This document shows, piece after piece, positions 1-9,317 of a stretch of 64,000 bases of DNA. The notes below the pieces were generated by a model. It was not told the DNA's origin, did not search any database, and saw nothing but the letters and a program-made list of their open reading frames with translations. This DNA is from Acidobacteriota bacterium (GTDB lineage Bacteria; Acidobacteriota; Terriglobia; Terriglobales; Acidobacteriaceae). Location: the NCBI GenBank assembly GCA_021779935.1, contig JAJXZT010000061.1, positions 1-64,000 of the forward strand, in the 5' to 3' direction. Both the position numbers and the translations under genes were made by a program. How positions within the stretch are numbered: position 1 is the stretch's first letter; the number at the start of each line of letters is the position of its first letter.

Positions 1-170
1 ATGTGGGTAGAAACAAAGCCGCGCGCAGCGCGTCCGAGATTCTATCAATGGGGGAACGATCGCGAAAGGATGGAGTGAAAGCCCGACTGAGCGGCTGATC
101 GGTTCTTCTCCCCCAAGTTCCCCGCCGTACTCTCATATTTCCGATGTGCTCCTGGACGTCCATTGATGTG

Positions 171-923
171 CTATTCGTGTCGGGCTTGCTTACGGAGCAT
201 CAAGCCTTTTTCAATCATATTCTGTACTGTCTTGGGACAGCGCGAGTACCCCACAGCAGATTCTCCATAGTTGTCTTTGGTGTTAATGTCAGCTCCTGCG
301 GCTACCAAATCGACTCCGAGCTCTTCGTCGCAATTCCAAGCCGCCCACATGAAAGGCGTGCGCCCGTTCCAATCCCGGGCGTTTGGATCCGCGTCAGATG
401 CCAGTAATATCCGAGCTGCACCAACTTGTCCTTTCTTGCTTGCGTGCATTAACGCTGTCTGACCGCTTTGGTCCCGTATGTCAACTCTCGCATTGGCTGA
501 AATAAGAGTTCTAATTGATGCAATATCACCTTCTTCCGCTGCGTGCATCAAGGGTGTAACTTGGGGATCAATAAGCTTGCCCCCCCAGGTGTCATATGGG
601 TCAAAACCAGACACGTATACTAGGCATACAATACGAACACTGAGTTGGCCACGTGCTGAAGTCCATCCCCTTTGTTTCAGGGCGGCAGCGATATAAGGCT
701 TCGCTTGCGCCGCGATCAAATGGCCATATAGCGAACCATACGGTGACTCTGGGACAGAGATGCTTATGAATCCAGAGGATCGCTCCCAATCAAACTGCAC
801 CGGCACAGTCTTCTTGAATACATAAGGATGGTTCACGATTATCGCAATACCAGCACAGATCATTGCACACACCACAATCCACAGAACTACGCGTCGACGT
901 TTTTGTAGCATCTGCGGGATCAA
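171..923 (-). CDS. Membrane-anchored ankyrin-repeat protein
   Basis: About 250 residues. The N-terminus is a basic stretch (QKRRR) followed by one hydrophobic segment of roughly 20 residues, so the protein is probably anchored in the inner membrane. The C-terminal 120 residues hold three to four ankyrin-type units recognisable by TPLMHAAEEGD, TALMHASKKGQ and TPFMWAAWN, the usual helix-turn-helix protein-binding scaffold. The partner is unknown. A strong AGGAGG site (933-938, complement) lies 9 bases before a TTG at 923 and 6 before another at 926; the first ATG (911) is 21 bases away, so I prefer a TTG start. Longer readings upstream run into the transposase remnant and are not credible. The IS5-type end lies about 70 bases upstream and may have replaced the native promoter. 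Confidence 0.7.
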   Translation of the reverse strand: MIPQMLQKRRRVVLWIVVCAMICAGIAIIVNHPYVFKKTVPVQFDWERSSGFISISVPESPYGSLYGHLIAAQAKPYIAAALKQRGWTSARGQLSVRIVCLVYVSGFDPYDTWGGKLIDPQVTPLMHAAEEGDIASIRTLISANARVDIRDQSGQTALMHASKKGQVGAARILLASDADPNARDWNGRTPFMWAAWNCDEELGVDLVAAGADINTKDNYGESAVGYSRCPKTVQNMIEKGLMLRKQARHE

Positions 924-990
924 CAAAATGTGCCTCCTATCGATATTCGAAGCGCGGTCACTTCCTAATTGAATCGAACGTATATCTTTT

Positions 991-1341
991 CTAGAGCATG
1001 TTTCAAAAACACCTCCGTAGGGTAATCCAGAAGCAAGCGATGTAGAAGAAGGCGCGATAGGTGGAGAGCAGATGTTCATGGCGAACGAGCAATCGGCGGA
1101 ACTGTCCCAGCCAGGCGTTGGTTCGCTCCACAATCCAGCGGCGAAGATATCGCCGCAGCTTGCGACCGTCTTCGTAACGCCGTACCTTGTTGTTCTTCCG
1201 GTAGGGCACAATCAGCTCGATGCCGCGTTTCTGCAGACGTTCGCGCAAGGGATCGGAGTCATATCCGCGATCGGCAATTACGCGCTCGGGTTTTTGCCTC
1301 GGGCGCCCTTTCGGCCGGGGGACGCGGACTTCCGCGGGTTC
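991..1341 (-). mobile_element. IS5-type transposase remnant (3' part plus one element end)
   Basis: The reading frame ending at 1003 encodes the C-terminal catalytic part of an IS5-superfamily DDE transposase: a KGRPRQKPERVIADRGYDSD segment, then RRWIVERTNAWLGQFRRLLVRHE, which carries the catalytic Glu region (xVERTxAWLxxFRRL). The N-terminal half with the first catalytic Asp is missing. Homology-like sequence fades at about 1341, although the frame stays open to 1413. Past the stop, the sequence GAGCATGTTTCAAAAAC looks like an IS5 terminal repeat flanked by CTAG (991-994), which fits the YTAR target preference of IS5 relatives. No second end was found, so this is a dead fragment. Confidence 0.75.
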
Positions 1342-2303
1342 TATAAAAGGGGATGTCAAGAGAAAACACTTCACCCCTTTCGCAGCGGGGGGGCGGTTTG
1401 GCGCATGACCCAAGTCGAAATCCCCGCCTATCCGCAGCCAATCCTCAATCAGAAATCAGCAATCGACAATTCTTCCGAAACTCTACCCGTGAAAATTCAC
1501 GCGAATCCGCGGCTGATGTTTTTCCTCTGTGACTCTGCGTCTCGGTGGTGAATTCTTGTCTTTCTCGAAACTCGAAACTTTTTTGTCAAGCCTCCTCATG
1601 GCATAACTCACGGCAAACAAAGCAAATCGAGGTGGTCCGTTTCCCCGCGCGATTTGCTATTCTAGAAATAGAGGGACTCGTCTTCCGGCGAGTTCCTGTT
1701 CTTTTACAGTCGATCCCCGGCATGAACCCTCGATAATTCCATCCATATTCGCAAATATCTGAAAACAAGCACGTTTAACCCCTTTGTTTTTCAAATATTT
1801 AGCGACAAAACTGCCCAGATATTTGATTTACAAGGATTTAAAACACGGGGGGGTGGGGGCCGTTCACGCCCTTCACCTGTTTCCACTGCCTCGGCCAAGC
1901 CCAGACTCCGGCTATCGGCGTTGTTTCAGCATCGGCCGTAACGCGCACTGTTACTGCAAAACAGCCCGGCGGCTCTGTGGGAAAAAATGTGGAAAACGAG
2001 GCCCATATTTCTACCCTGCTGCGCCAACCGTCGTTTCAGCGCCCAATTTTGGGAGCAAGTCTCAAGATAAGACGTTCGAATTGAAGTAGTTGCGAACCGC
2101 TTAGGTTTCCGGTTGACGGAGGGGGGATTATCTGTTCGCTAAACCTTGCAAAATGGACTTTTGCACATTTGTCACTTTTGTGTGTGACCGCCTGATGCAG
2201 TAGCAGCCTGAAAATCTGTCCCGTTTTCAGCAGCTTAGCGTGTACCGGTTTCGGTTCTGACGTGTCCCCCGTTTGGGGTAGGCCGCCATCGTTGACCGAT
2301 CAG
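1342..2303. other. Intergenic stretch without a supported gene
   Basis: About 960 bases between the IS remnant and lepA. Short open frames exist on both strands (the longest about 100 codons at 1784-2089), but their translations are low-complexity and lack family motifs. The stretch contains a G-rich run near 1847-1862. I see no tRNA, no canonical terminator and no convincing promoter. It reads like decayed sequence. Confidence 0.5.
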
Positions 2304-4115
2304 TTAACTTTCCTCGCTCACTCTCAGGACGGCCAGGAACGCCTCTTGCGGAATGTCCACCTTGCCGATGCGCTTCATGCGTTTCTTCCCCTCTTTTTGT
2401 TTTTCGAGGAGCTTGCGCTTGCGGGATATGTCTCCACCGTAGCATTTGGCAATCACGTTCTTGCGCAGCGCGCCAACCGTTTCGCGCGCAACGATCTTTG
2501 CGCCAATCGCTGCCTGGATTGCGACTTCGAACTGCTGCCGCGGGATCAGCTCGCGCATCTTGGAGACCAATGCCCGGCCGCGCTCCTGGGCGTGGTCCTT
2601 GTGGATGATGATGGAAAGCGCATCGACCGCATCGCCCGCAACCAGGATATCGAGCTTCACCATCGGTGACTCCCACCACCCCGACAGGTGATAGTCCAGC
2701 GAGGCGTATCCTCGCGAAACCGACTTAAGCTTGTCATAGAAGTCGAGCACGATTTCGTTCAGCGGCAGTTCGTAGGTCAGCATCACGCGGTTCGCGCTGA
2801 CGTATTCGAAATTCTTCTGCCGCCCGCGTTTTTCCTCGACGAGCTTCAGGATGCCGCCGACGTACTCTTCCGCCGTCAGGATCGTCGCGGTGATGATCGG
2901 CTCGTTCACCTTCTCGATCAACGTGGGATCGGGCCACTTCGAGGGATTGTCGACTTCGATGATCGCGCCATCGGTCAGCGTCACCATGTAGCGCACGCCG
3001 GGAGCCGTCACAATCAGGTCGAGGTTATATTCCCTCTCCAGCCGTTCCTGGATGATCTCCATGTGCAGCAGGCCCAGGAATCCGCAGCGGAAACCGAACC
3101 CGAGCGCCACCGAGCTTTCCGGTTCGAAGAAGAACGACGAGTCGTTCAACCGCAGCTTTTCCAGCGCATCGCGCAGCAGCGTGTGCTCGTGCGAATCCAC
3201 TGTATAGAGACCGGCGAACACCATCGGCTTCAGTTCTTCGAAGCCCGGCATCGGTTCCAGCGCCGGATGCGTGTCGTCGGTCACCGTATCGCCAATTTTT
3301 GTGTCCGCCACATTCTTCATCGTGGCGAAAAAGAAACCGACTTCGCCGGCGCTCAGTTCCCGTATCTCCACCGGTTTGGGCATCTGCACGCCCATGCTCT
3401 CCACCTCGAACGCCTTTCCGTTCGACATCAGGCGGATTTTCTGTCCCTGGTACATGCGTCCGTTGACCACGCGTGCCAACACTCCGACGCCGCGGTAGGA
3501 GTCGAACCATGAATCGAAGATCAGTGCTTGCAGCGGAATATCGGGATTCCCCTTGGGATGGGGAATTCGTTGGACGATTGCTTCCAGTACCTCGTGAACC
3601 CCAATACCGGTTTTCGCGCTGATGGCCAGGGAACGGCTTGCGTCCAGCCCGATCGTGCTTTCGATCATCTCCTTGGTGCGTTCTATATCCGCGCTCGGCA
3701 AGTCAATCTTGTTGATCACCGGAATGATTTCGAGGCCGTGATTGATCGCCAGGTAGCTGTTCGCCAGCGTCTGTGCCTCAACGCCCTGCGTCGCGTCCAC
3801 CACCAACAGAGCACCCTCGCATGACGCCAGCGAGCGCGACACTTCGTAACTGAAGTCGACGTGCCCCGGCGTATCGATAAGGTTCAGTTGGTACGTATTG
3901 CCATCTTCGGCCGTGTACAGCATGCGAACTGAGTGTGCCTTGATGGTGATGCCGCGTTCTTTCTCCAGGTCCATGGCATCAAGCACCTGTTCGTGCCCCA
4001 GCATCTCGCGTGCGGAAAGAGCGCCCGTCAATTCGAGCAGACGGTCGGAAAGTGTCGTCTTCCCGTGATCGATATGGGCGATGATGGCGAAATTGCGGAT
4101 GAAAGCGCAGTCCAT
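2304..4115 (-). CDS. lepA: Elongation factor 4 (LepA), back-translocating GTPase
   Basis: Ribosome-associated translational GTPase of 603 residues, the usual LepA length. The G domain starts at once: [10 protein letters not shown] (P-loop, residues ~13-22), RGITI (switch I), DTPGH (G3) and NKID (G4). It is followed by domain II, the EF-G-like domains III and V, and the LepA-specific C-terminal domain ([22 protein letters not shown]). The ATG at 4115 gives the family N-terminus [14 protein letters not shown]. An upstream in-frame TTG at 4139 would add eight residues with no better ribosome site. It is a single gene flanked by long non-coding stretches, with no sign of transfer. LepA is thought to act on stalled or mistranslocated ribosomes and in ribosome biogenesis. 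Confidence 0.97.
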   Translation of the reverse strand: MDCAFIRNFAIIAHIDHGKTTLSDRLLELTGALSAREMLGHEQVLDAMDLEKERGITIKAHSVRMLYTAEDGNTYQLNLIDTPGHVDFSYEVSRSLASCEGALLVVDATQGVEAQTLANSYLAINHGLEIIPVINKIDLPSADIERTKEMIESTIGLDASRSLAISAKTGIGVHEVLEAIVQRIPHPKGNPDIPLQALIFDSWFDSYRGVGVLARVVNGRMYQGQKIRLMSNGKAFEVESMGVQMPKPVEIRELSAGEVGFFFATMKNVADTKIGDTVTDDTHPALEPMPGFEELKPMVFAGLYTVDSHEHTLLRDALEKLRLNDSSFFFEPESSVALGFGFRCGFLGLLHMEIIQERLEREYNLDLIVTAPGVRYMVTLTDGAIIEVDNPSKWPDPTLIEKVNEPIITATILTAEEYVGGILKLVEEKRGRQKNFEYVSANRVMLTYELPLNEIVLDFYDKLKSVSRGYASLDYHLSGWWESPMVKLDILVAGDAVDALSIIIHKDHAQERGRALVSKMRELIPRQQFEVAIQAAIGAKIVARETVGALRKNVIAKCYGGDISRKRKLLEKQKEGKKRMKRIGKVDIPQEAFLAVLRVSEES

Positions 4116-4694
4116 GCTGGCGAAATCTCTATTAGGCAATCACTTGCGGGTTGCGTTAGGGATTAATTTTGATTGTAGCATCCATGTCAGGGAGCCTGCG
4201 CATCTGAAGCATGCAAGGCGTGTTCCGCAGCGACTCCTGCACACTCCGGAGTTTCCGGCAATGGATCGGTGCGTGTTTTGTTTTCCAACCAGCGGTGGAA
4301 GTGATTCTCCGAAGATTCACGTCTGCAACTTCTGCTTGGTGGTAGGTTGGAAAACAACCATCCCGTTCGTTGCATACGAAAGCCAATCTGCAAGTTGGAT
4401 AGTTACCAAGTAGGAGTTCGCCTTGCAATGTCCATTTTGTAAATGCGAAAACATACGGTCTTCACATTTTCGCGCTCGTGACATACCGGCAGTGCTGAGA
4501 TTTCTTCGGCCCTTCCGTTGCCGCAGTTGCCGGCGGCGGTTCTATTTTCCGGTTTGGAAGACCGCGGAGAAACAGAAAACTCCGGCCACGTCATGAGCCG
4601 AACCGCGATCCATCGCATCGTTCAAGAGAACTTGTTTTAAGCCGGCGCGCCGGTGCCGGACAGGAACTCCGCCTTCTCCGTTCTTTTCGCTAAA
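4116..4694. other. Intergenic region with a 13-bp inverted repeat
   Basis: This 580-base divergent region separates lepA (leftward) from maf (rightward), so it should carry both promoters. The only strong structure is a perfect 13-base inverted repeat, TTGTTTTCCAACC at 4278-4290 and GGTTGGAAAACAA at 4345-4357, enclosing 54 bases. Open frames here lack coding character. I assign no function. Confidence 0.5.
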
Positions 4695-5273
4695 ATGGAG
4701 TCGATGCTGGTTCTTGCCTCTCAATCTCCCCGGCGAGCGGAACTGCTGCGAAACGCCGGAATTCAATTTCGTATCCGTCCCGCGGACGTCGTCGAGAAGA
4801 TGCAACCGAACGAAGCTGCGGAGGCATACGTTCAGCGACTGGCCCGCGAGAAGGCGACCGCCGTCTACGCCGAGTGCGACCCAAGTGACTTCGTGCTTGG
4901 CGCCGACACGGTCGTCGTCACGGACGACGTGTTGGAAAAACCATCGTCCGAATCCGACGCCGCCGCAATGCTGCGATTGCTGTCTGGCCGGGAGCATCAG
5001 GTAATGACCGGCGTCTGCCTCGTGGGACGGAATGGAAACGATCGCTTCGAAGACACCCAGGTCGAAATCACCCGCGTCCGATTCGTGCCGCTCTCGGAAG
5101 AAGAGATCCACACCTATGTCGCCACCGGTGAACCGATGGACAAGGCCGGAGCATATGCCATCCAGGGCATGGCCTCGCGCTGGATCAGCGGTGTGAGCGG
5201 TTGCTACTTCAATGTGGTGGGACTTCCGGTCGCGCGCGTGTATCGAATGCTCCACGCGCACGGTGCCCTCTAA
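4695..5273 (+). CDS. maf: Maf-like nucleoside triphosphate pyrophosphatase
   Basis: A 192-residue Maf/HAM1-fold protein that hydrolyses non-canonical or methylated NTPs to the monophosphate, as a house-cleaning enzyme linked to division arrest. Visible family motifs are LASQSPRRAELL at the N-terminus (phosphate-binding SxSPRR), GADTVVV in the middle (catalytic Asp) and DKAGAYAIQG near the C-terminus. The ATG at 4695 was chosen because the family N-terminus begins here; ATG 4704 is nearly as good, and neither has a clear ribosome site. The sequence DKAGAYAIQG fits the YhdE (dTTP/UTP) subgroup, which is inference. It ends 63 bases before the convergent tatA stop, with a shared hairpin between. 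Confidence 0.93.
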   Translation: MESMLVLASQSPRRAELLRNAGIQFRIRPADVVEKMQPNEAAEAYVQRLAREKATAVYAECDPSDFVLGADTVVVTDDVLEKPSSESDAAAMLRLLSGREHQVMTGVCLVGRNGNDRFEDTQVEITRVRFVPLSEEEIHTYVATGEPMDKAGAYAIQGMASRWISGVSGCYFNVVGLPVARVYRMLHAHGAL

Positions 5274-5282
5274 AAACAACAA

Positions 5283-5303
5283 AGAGCGCCGCACAGGCGC
5301 CCT
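5283..5303. terminator. Bidirectional hairpin between maf and tatA
   Basis: GCGCC (5286-5290) pairs with GGCGC (5296-5300) around GCACA, extendable by imperfect flanks. Read leftward the stem is followed by TTTGTTGTTTTT, a good U-tract for ending tatA transcripts. Read rightward the tail is CTTCTTC, weaker, for maf. Confidence 0.6.
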
Positions 5304-5335
5304 TCTTCAATTCCTTGGAGATGCGTTGAGGGAAG

Positions 5336-5512
5336 CTACTTCTTCTGGTTCTGGTCCGAGTTCGACTCGCCTTCCTTCATCGACGACTTGAAGTTCCTGA
5401 TTCCGTCGCCCAGTCCCTTGCCAAGCTCAGAGAGCTTTGACGGGCCAAAGATGAGCAGTGCAATCGCCAGAATCACCAGCAGCTCGGGAATTCCAATTTT
5501 TCCACCGAACAT
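5336..5512 (-). CDS. tatA: Twin-arginine translocase subunit TatA/E
   Basis: A 58-residue protein. It begins [20 protein letters not shown], has one short N-terminal membrane helix, the conserved [21 protein letters not shown] amphipathic helix after the FGP hinge, and a charged tail ending NSDQNQKK. This is the complete TatA architecture (pore-forming component of the Tat protein export system in the inner membrane). The ribosome site GGGAGGAAGTT immediately precedes the ATG. No tatB or tatC is adjacent, so it is a stand-alone tatA. A Tat-type signal on the GH30 enzyme in this window (43099) suggests a local client. Confidence 0.93.
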   Translation of the reverse strand: MFGGKIGIPELLVILAIALLIFGPSKLSELGKGLGDGIRNFKSSMKEGESNSDQNQKK

Positions 5513-5741
5513 AACTTCCTCCCTGATACGCTCATCGACTCGCTGCCGGATTCGTTCCGTTGCACACGGGGCGATATAGCCAGTTTAGGCTACCTGTTTC
5601 AGCTAGTCAAAACAAAGCCATGCCATGCAAAGCGAACATCGGCCGGTAATTCCCGCAGTTGCGTGTGGCCCGTGGACAAAGCGCACCAGCGAACCCGCGC
5701 ACTCTGATCACGCCTGCCATATGGCACTTATGTGTCGATTC

Positions 5742-6908
5742 TTATAACTCTTCGATAAGCCGGGCGGCCAATGCAATCCGTCGAGGGACCTCCGCCTCCA
5801 CAATGTGCTCGTGAACGGCGTGAGCCCCGTCTCCCACCGCGCCCAGGCCGTCCAACGTCGGAATGCCAATCGCAGCCGTGAAATTGCCGTCCGATCCGCC
5901 GCCCACTGAAACCTCCGGTAGTTCGAAACCAAGGTCGCTCGCAATATCTTTGGCCTTGCGGTAGAGAACCAACGTTTGCTTGTTGCGTTCCAGCGGTCCG
6001 CGATTGACCCCACCGCTGACCTCAATCGAGCAGCGGCGATCCAACGGCTTCAAGCTGCGGAATCTTCGGTCCAGCGCTGGCGCTTGTGATGTCTTTGTCA
6101 CCCGCACGTCAACCAGGGCTTCCGCAAATTCTGCAACCACATTTGTCCGCGTTCCGCCGCTGATAACTCCGGGATTTACCGTGATGCCGTGCTTCAGGTC
6201 GGTGAACTCGCTGATCTTCTCAATTTGCCGCGCCAGTTCGAGAATTGCGCTCGCTCCTGTCTCGAAGTCAAGACCGGCATGGGAGGGCCGCCCGTGCACG
6301 CGAACCCTGTAATCTCCAACTCCCTTGCGCGACGTTTTGCATGCGCCGCGAGCTCCCGCCGAGGGTTCAAAGACCAGCACCGAGCTGCATTTCTTTGCCA
6401 GCTTCTCCGTGAAGGGACGCGAGGCGCGGCTCCCAACTTCTTCATCAGGGTTGAGCAGCACCGTAATCGGTCGCGGCAATCCGCCGCGTAACTGCTGAAG
6501 AGCTTTGATCGCATACAGCATCTGCACCACCCCGAACTTCATGTCGAAGATGCCCGGTCCGTAAATCTTTCCTGCACTCACTTTCCATGGCATGCGCGCC
6601 AGCGTGCCCATCTCCCACACCGTGTCGAGGTGCCCAAGCAGCAGGATGCCCTGCTTCTTCCCGCCGGAGAAATCCACTTGCAGGACGTGTCCATATTCGC
6701 GTTGCTTGTGCAGCCGGGAACGTCCTCCGGCCTGTTCAAAGAGGCCCGCCGTGTACTCCGCGATGGCATTGACCGCGTCCCTGTTGTTGCTCGGCGACTC
6801 GCGCTCCACCAGGCTGCGCAGGATTCCCAGCGCCTCGGGTTTCATGGATCGTGCAAGTTTCAGGAGGCTCGCCTCAGACGTTTCTGCATGCCGTTCCCGC
6901 CTTTTCAT
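5742..6908 (-). CDS. M20 family metallopeptidase (carboxypeptidase G2-like)
   Basis: A 388-residue zinc peptidase of the M20 family (ArgE/DapE/CPG2 group). The catalytic domain shows GHLDTVW (first zinc His and catalytic Asp), GPGIFDMKFG (bridging Asp), NPDEEVGS (general-base and zinc Glu) and a late zinc His in DGAHAVHEHI. The dimerisation lid lies between RVHGRPSHAG and the GGGSDGN region. There is no signal peptide, so it is cytoplasmic, releasing a terminal amino acid or deacylating a small amidated substrate; the exact substrate is unknown. The ATG at 6908 has GGGAGAGCAG before it; the longer TTG start at 6935 is less likely. It diverges from the fabZ operon over a 73-base shared promoter gap. 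Confidence 0.85.
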   Translation of the reverse strand: MKRRERHAETSEASLLKLARSMKPEALGILRSLVERESPSNNRDAVNAIAEYTAGLFEQAGGRSRLHKQREYGHVLQVDFSGGKKQGILLLGHLDTVWEMGTLARMPWKVSAGKIYGPGIFDMKFGVVQMLYAIKALQQLRGGLPRPITVLLNPDEEVGSRASRPFTEKLAKKCSSVLVFEPSAGARGACKTSRKGVGDYRVRVHGRPSHAGLDFETGASAILELARQIEKISEFTDLKHGITVNPGVISGGTRTNVVAEFAEALVDVRVTKTSQAPALDRRFRSLKPLDRRCSIEVSGGVNRGPLERNKQTLVLYRKAKDIASDLGFELPEVSVGGGSDGNFTAAIGIPTLDGLGAVGDGAHAVHEHIVEAEVPRRIALAARLIEEL

Positions 6909-6955
6909 CTGCTCTCCCGGACGCCGGACGCGCAAATGCAGGTGCGCGCGGCGTG

Positions 6956-6961
6956 TATAAT
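6956..6961 (+). promoter_or_regulatory. Candidate -10 element of the fabZ-lpxA-lpxI operon
   Basis: A perfect TATAAT lies 21 bases upstream of the fabZ start. No good -35 is seen at 17 bases, so the start would be about 12 bases before the ATG. Assignment is from position and consensus only. Confidence 0.4.
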
Positions 6962-6981
6962 TTTCGTTTCGAGACTACCTC

Positions 6982-7500
6982 ATGAGTGACACTGTATCCA
7001 ATACGCCGGAAACCGCCACTGGCGAGCAGAAGACGACCTACGATATTCAGGCGATTCAGAACATCCTGCCGCATCGTTACCCGTTCCTGCTCATTGATCG
7101 CGTGATCGAAGTTGAACCCCATCAGCGAATCGTCGCCCTCAAGAACGTATCCGTGAACGAACCATTCTTCAACGGACATTTTCCCGGCAATCCAATCATG
7201 CCCGGCGTGCTCATCGTGGAAGCCATTGCACAGGCCGGTGGCGCGCTTTTGCTGACCGAGGTTCCCGACCGCGCAAACAAGTTGATGGTCTTCGCGGGTA
7301 TTGAGCGCGCAAAATTCCGCCGCCCGGTCGTTCCCGGCGACCAGCTCCGCATTGAAGTCAAAGTCATCGTCTGGCGCAGCACAGCGGTAAAGATGGAAGG
7401 CAAGGCCTACGTCGACGGCAAGGTGGCCTGCGAAGCCACCGTCACTTGCCGGTTGGTGGACACAAAAGCCAACTCCAACGCCAGCGCGGAAGCGGAATAG
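6982..7500 (+). CDS. fabZ: 3-hydroxyacyl-ACP dehydratase FabZ
   Basis: A 172-residue hot-dog fold dehydratase converting (3R)-hydroxyacyl-ACP to trans-2-enoyl-ACP in type II fatty acid synthesis. The signature LPHRYPFLLIDRV and the active-site helix GHFPGNPIMPGVLIVEAIAQAGG, with catalytic His and the distal Glu, are intact. A roughly 20-residue N-terminal extension and a low-complexity tail (KANSNASAEAE) flank the core. It is the first gene of a tight rightward set with lpxA (12-base gap) and lpxI. FabZ draws on the same hydroxyacyl-ACP pool that LpxA uses, so co-transcription lets the cell balance membrane phospholipid against lipid A. Confidence 0.96.
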   Translation: MSDTVSNTPETATGEQKTTYDIQAIQNILPHRYPFLLIDRVIEVEPHQRIVALKNVSVNEPFFNGHFPGNPIMPGVLIVEAIAQAGGALLLTEVPDRANKLMVFAGIERAKFRRPVVPGDQLRIEVKVIVWRSTAVKMEGKAYVDGKVACEATVTCRLVDTKANSNASAEAE

Positions 7501-7512
7501 CGAGACCGGCAA

Positions 7513-8289
7513 ATGAGTATTCACCCTACAGCAATCGTGGAAGCCGGCGCCATCGTCCCGGAGTCGTGCAAGATCGGCCCTTTCTGCACCGTTGCCTCCA
7601 ACGTCGAGATGGGCGAAGAGTGCGAACTCATATCCCACGTTGTCTTGCACGGGCCAACCAGGATTGGCAGCCGTAACCGCATCTATCCGTTCACATCCAT
7701 CGGCATGGGCCCGCAGGACCTTACGTTCAAGAACGATCCCACGCGGTTGGAGATCGGCGACCGCAATGAGATCCGCGAATTCGTCACCATCCATCGTGGC
7801 ACCATCAAGGGCGGGGGGCTGACGAAGATCGCCAGCGACTGCCTGCTCATGGCCTATTCGCACATCGCTCACGATTGTCGCGTCGGCGACCACGTCATCA
7901 TGGCCAATGCGGCTACGCTCGCCGGTCACGTCATCGTCGAGGATTGGGCCACAATCGGCGCCTTCAGCCCGGTCCACCAGTTCGTGCATGTCGGAACACA
8001 CGCTTACATCGGCGGCGGATCGATCATCACCCAGGACGTGCTTCCCTTTTCCAAGACTTGTGCCGTTCGTGATGTCCACGCCTACGGAGCAAACTCCATT
8101 GGACTGGAGCGCCGCGGCTTCTCCAAGGAACGTGTGCGCGACATCCAGCGCGCGTTTCGTGTTCTCCTTCACTCCAAGCTCAATACCACCCAGGCCCTCG
8201 AGCGGCTGCGCTCGGAAGGTAACCTTTCCGAAGACGTCGAAATCCTGATTCGGTTCATCGAACATGCCGACCGCGGCATCATTAAGTAG
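7513..8289 (+). CDS. lpxA: UDP-N-acetylglucosamine acyltransferase LpxA
   Basis: A 258-residue left-handed beta-helix acyltransferase catalysing the first lipid A step, transfer of a 3-hydroxyacyl chain from ACP to the sugar nucleotide. Hexapeptide repeats run from residue 1 to about 190 (IHPTAIVEAGAIVPESCKIG). The catalytic His sits in YSHIAHDCRVG (HxxHDC), and GGGSIITQDVLPF and YGANSIGLERRGF are typical. A helical C-terminal domain completes the trimer-forming protein. It lies directly downstream of fabZ and upstream of lpxI. Whether the acceptor is UDP-GlcNAc or its 3-amino analogue cannot be told by eye. Confidence 0.96.
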   Translation: MSIHPTAIVEAGAIVPESCKIGPFCTVASNVEMGEECELISHVVLHGPTRIGSRNRIYPFTSIGMGPQDLTFKNDPTRLEIGDRNEIREFVTIHRGTIKGGGLTKIASDCLLMAYSHIAHDCRVGDHVIMANAATLAGHVIVEDWATIGAFSPVHQFVHVGTHAYIGGGSIITQDVLPFSKTCAVRDVHAYGANSIGLERRGFSKERVRDIQRAFRVLLHSKLNTTQALERLRSEGNLSEDVEILIRFIEHADRGIIK

Positions 8290-8337
8290 CTTCCCACTGG
8301 CGATTGCCGATATAAGGGGCATTGGAGATCTGCACTT

Positions 8338-9198
8338 ATGGCGGAACGGCTTGGACTCATCGCGGGCAACGGCAAATTTCCCTTCCTCGTTTTGGACGCT
8401 GCCAAATCGCGCGGCTACGAAGTAGTAGTGGCCGCCATCAAGGAAGAAACTTCTCCCGAGATTGAAAAGATGGGGGCAGTTTCCGTGCACTGGCTGTCCC
8501 TGGGAGAACTCTCCAAGCTGATCGATACCTTCAAGCGCGAGGGCGTGACAAAGGCGATCATGGCCGGCCAGGTCAAACACAAGCAGATTTTCAGCAGCAT
8601 TCGTCCGGACTGGAAACTGGCGAAGCTGTTGCTTACGCTGCCCACCCGCAACACCGATTCCCTGATCGGCGGAGTCGCAAAAATATTGGGCGATGAAGGC
8701 ATCACGTTGCTGAAGTCAACCGAGTTCCTCGAACCCATGCTCGTCTCCGAGGGCGTGCTTACGCGCCGTCAGCCGACCGATCAGGAGCAGACGAACATCA
8801 CCTATGGACGCGCCGTCGCACACCACGTCGCGCGCTTCGACATCGGCCAGACCGTGGTGATCGCCGAAGCTGCCTGCGTGGCCATTGAGGCCATGGAGGG
8901 CACCGACGCAGCCATCCTGCGCTCCGGAGAGCTCATGCAGAGCCTCCACGGCGAGGCTTCCACCTTGAGCCGCGCGTTGACCGTCGTTAAGGTCGCCAAG
9001 CCGAATCAGGACATGCGCTTCGATGTCCCAGTCGTCGGGCAGCACACCATTGAGACCATGCGTAAGGCGGGCGCCACCTGCCTCGCTCTTGATGCCGGCA
9101 AGTGCCTGATGTTCGACAAGGAGTCCGTGATTGCCATGGCAAATGACTCCGGAATCTGCATCGTCGCCGAAGAGCCGGCCGTACATCACCATTCGTAG
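8338..9198 (+). CDS. lpxI: UDP-2,3-diacylglucosamine pyrophosphatase LpxI
   Basis: A 286-residue protein of the LpxI (formerly DUF1009) family, which hydrolyses UDP-2,3-diacylglucosamine to lipid X and UMP at the inner face of the membrane, replacing LpxH. The N-terminal domain begins RLGLIAGNGKFPFLVLDAAK, and GQVKHKQIF is characteristic. The C-terminal catalytic domain includes VIAEAACVAIEAMEGTDA and later PNQDMRFDVPVVGQHTIETM, with the acidic residues used for metal binding. GGAG lies 10 bases before the ATG. Placement after lpxA matches the lpxA-lpxI arrangement seen in other Gram-negatives. Confidence 0.94.
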   Translation: MAERLGLIAGNGKFPFLVLDAAKSRGYEVVVAAIKEETSPEIEKMGAVSVHWLSLGELSKLIDTFKREGVTKAIMAGQVKHKQIFSSIRPDWKLAKLLLTLPTRNTDSLIGGVAKILGDEGITLLKSTEFLEPMLVSEGVLTRRQPTDQEQTNITYGRAVAHHVARFDIGQTVVIAEAACVAIEAMEGTDAAILRSGELMQSLHGEASTLSRALTVVKVAKPNQDMRFDVPVVGQHTIETMRKAGATCLALDAGKCLMFDKESVIAMANDSGICIVAEEPAVHHHS

Positions 9199-9317
9199 TC
9201 ATGCTGGCCAGAAATCTCGTGGCGGTCCCGTCCGTCCTGCCGCGTCGTCTTCCCCCTCCGATGTACTGACCAAACCCTGCCTGAAGTGCGACAATCATCT
9301 TTTTGAGTGAGGCCACT

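Noticed and set aside
1-78. Open frame ending in a stop at 76-78
   Set aside because: Only 25 codons and cut by the window edge; nothing in it is recognisable and no context supports coding.
1784-2089. 101-codon rightward frame in the gap before lepA
   Set aside because: No ribosome site, no recognisable motif, low-complexity sequence.
2688-3512. 274-codon rightward frame inside lepA
   Set aside because: Antisense shadow of a well-conserved GTPase.
4156-4428. 90-codon leftward frame between lepA and maf
   Set aside because: No family similarity, weak start context, and it overlaps the inverted repeat.
6874-8580. 568-codon leftward open frame
   Set aside because: Antisense to fabZ and lpxA, both of which have full catalytic motifs.
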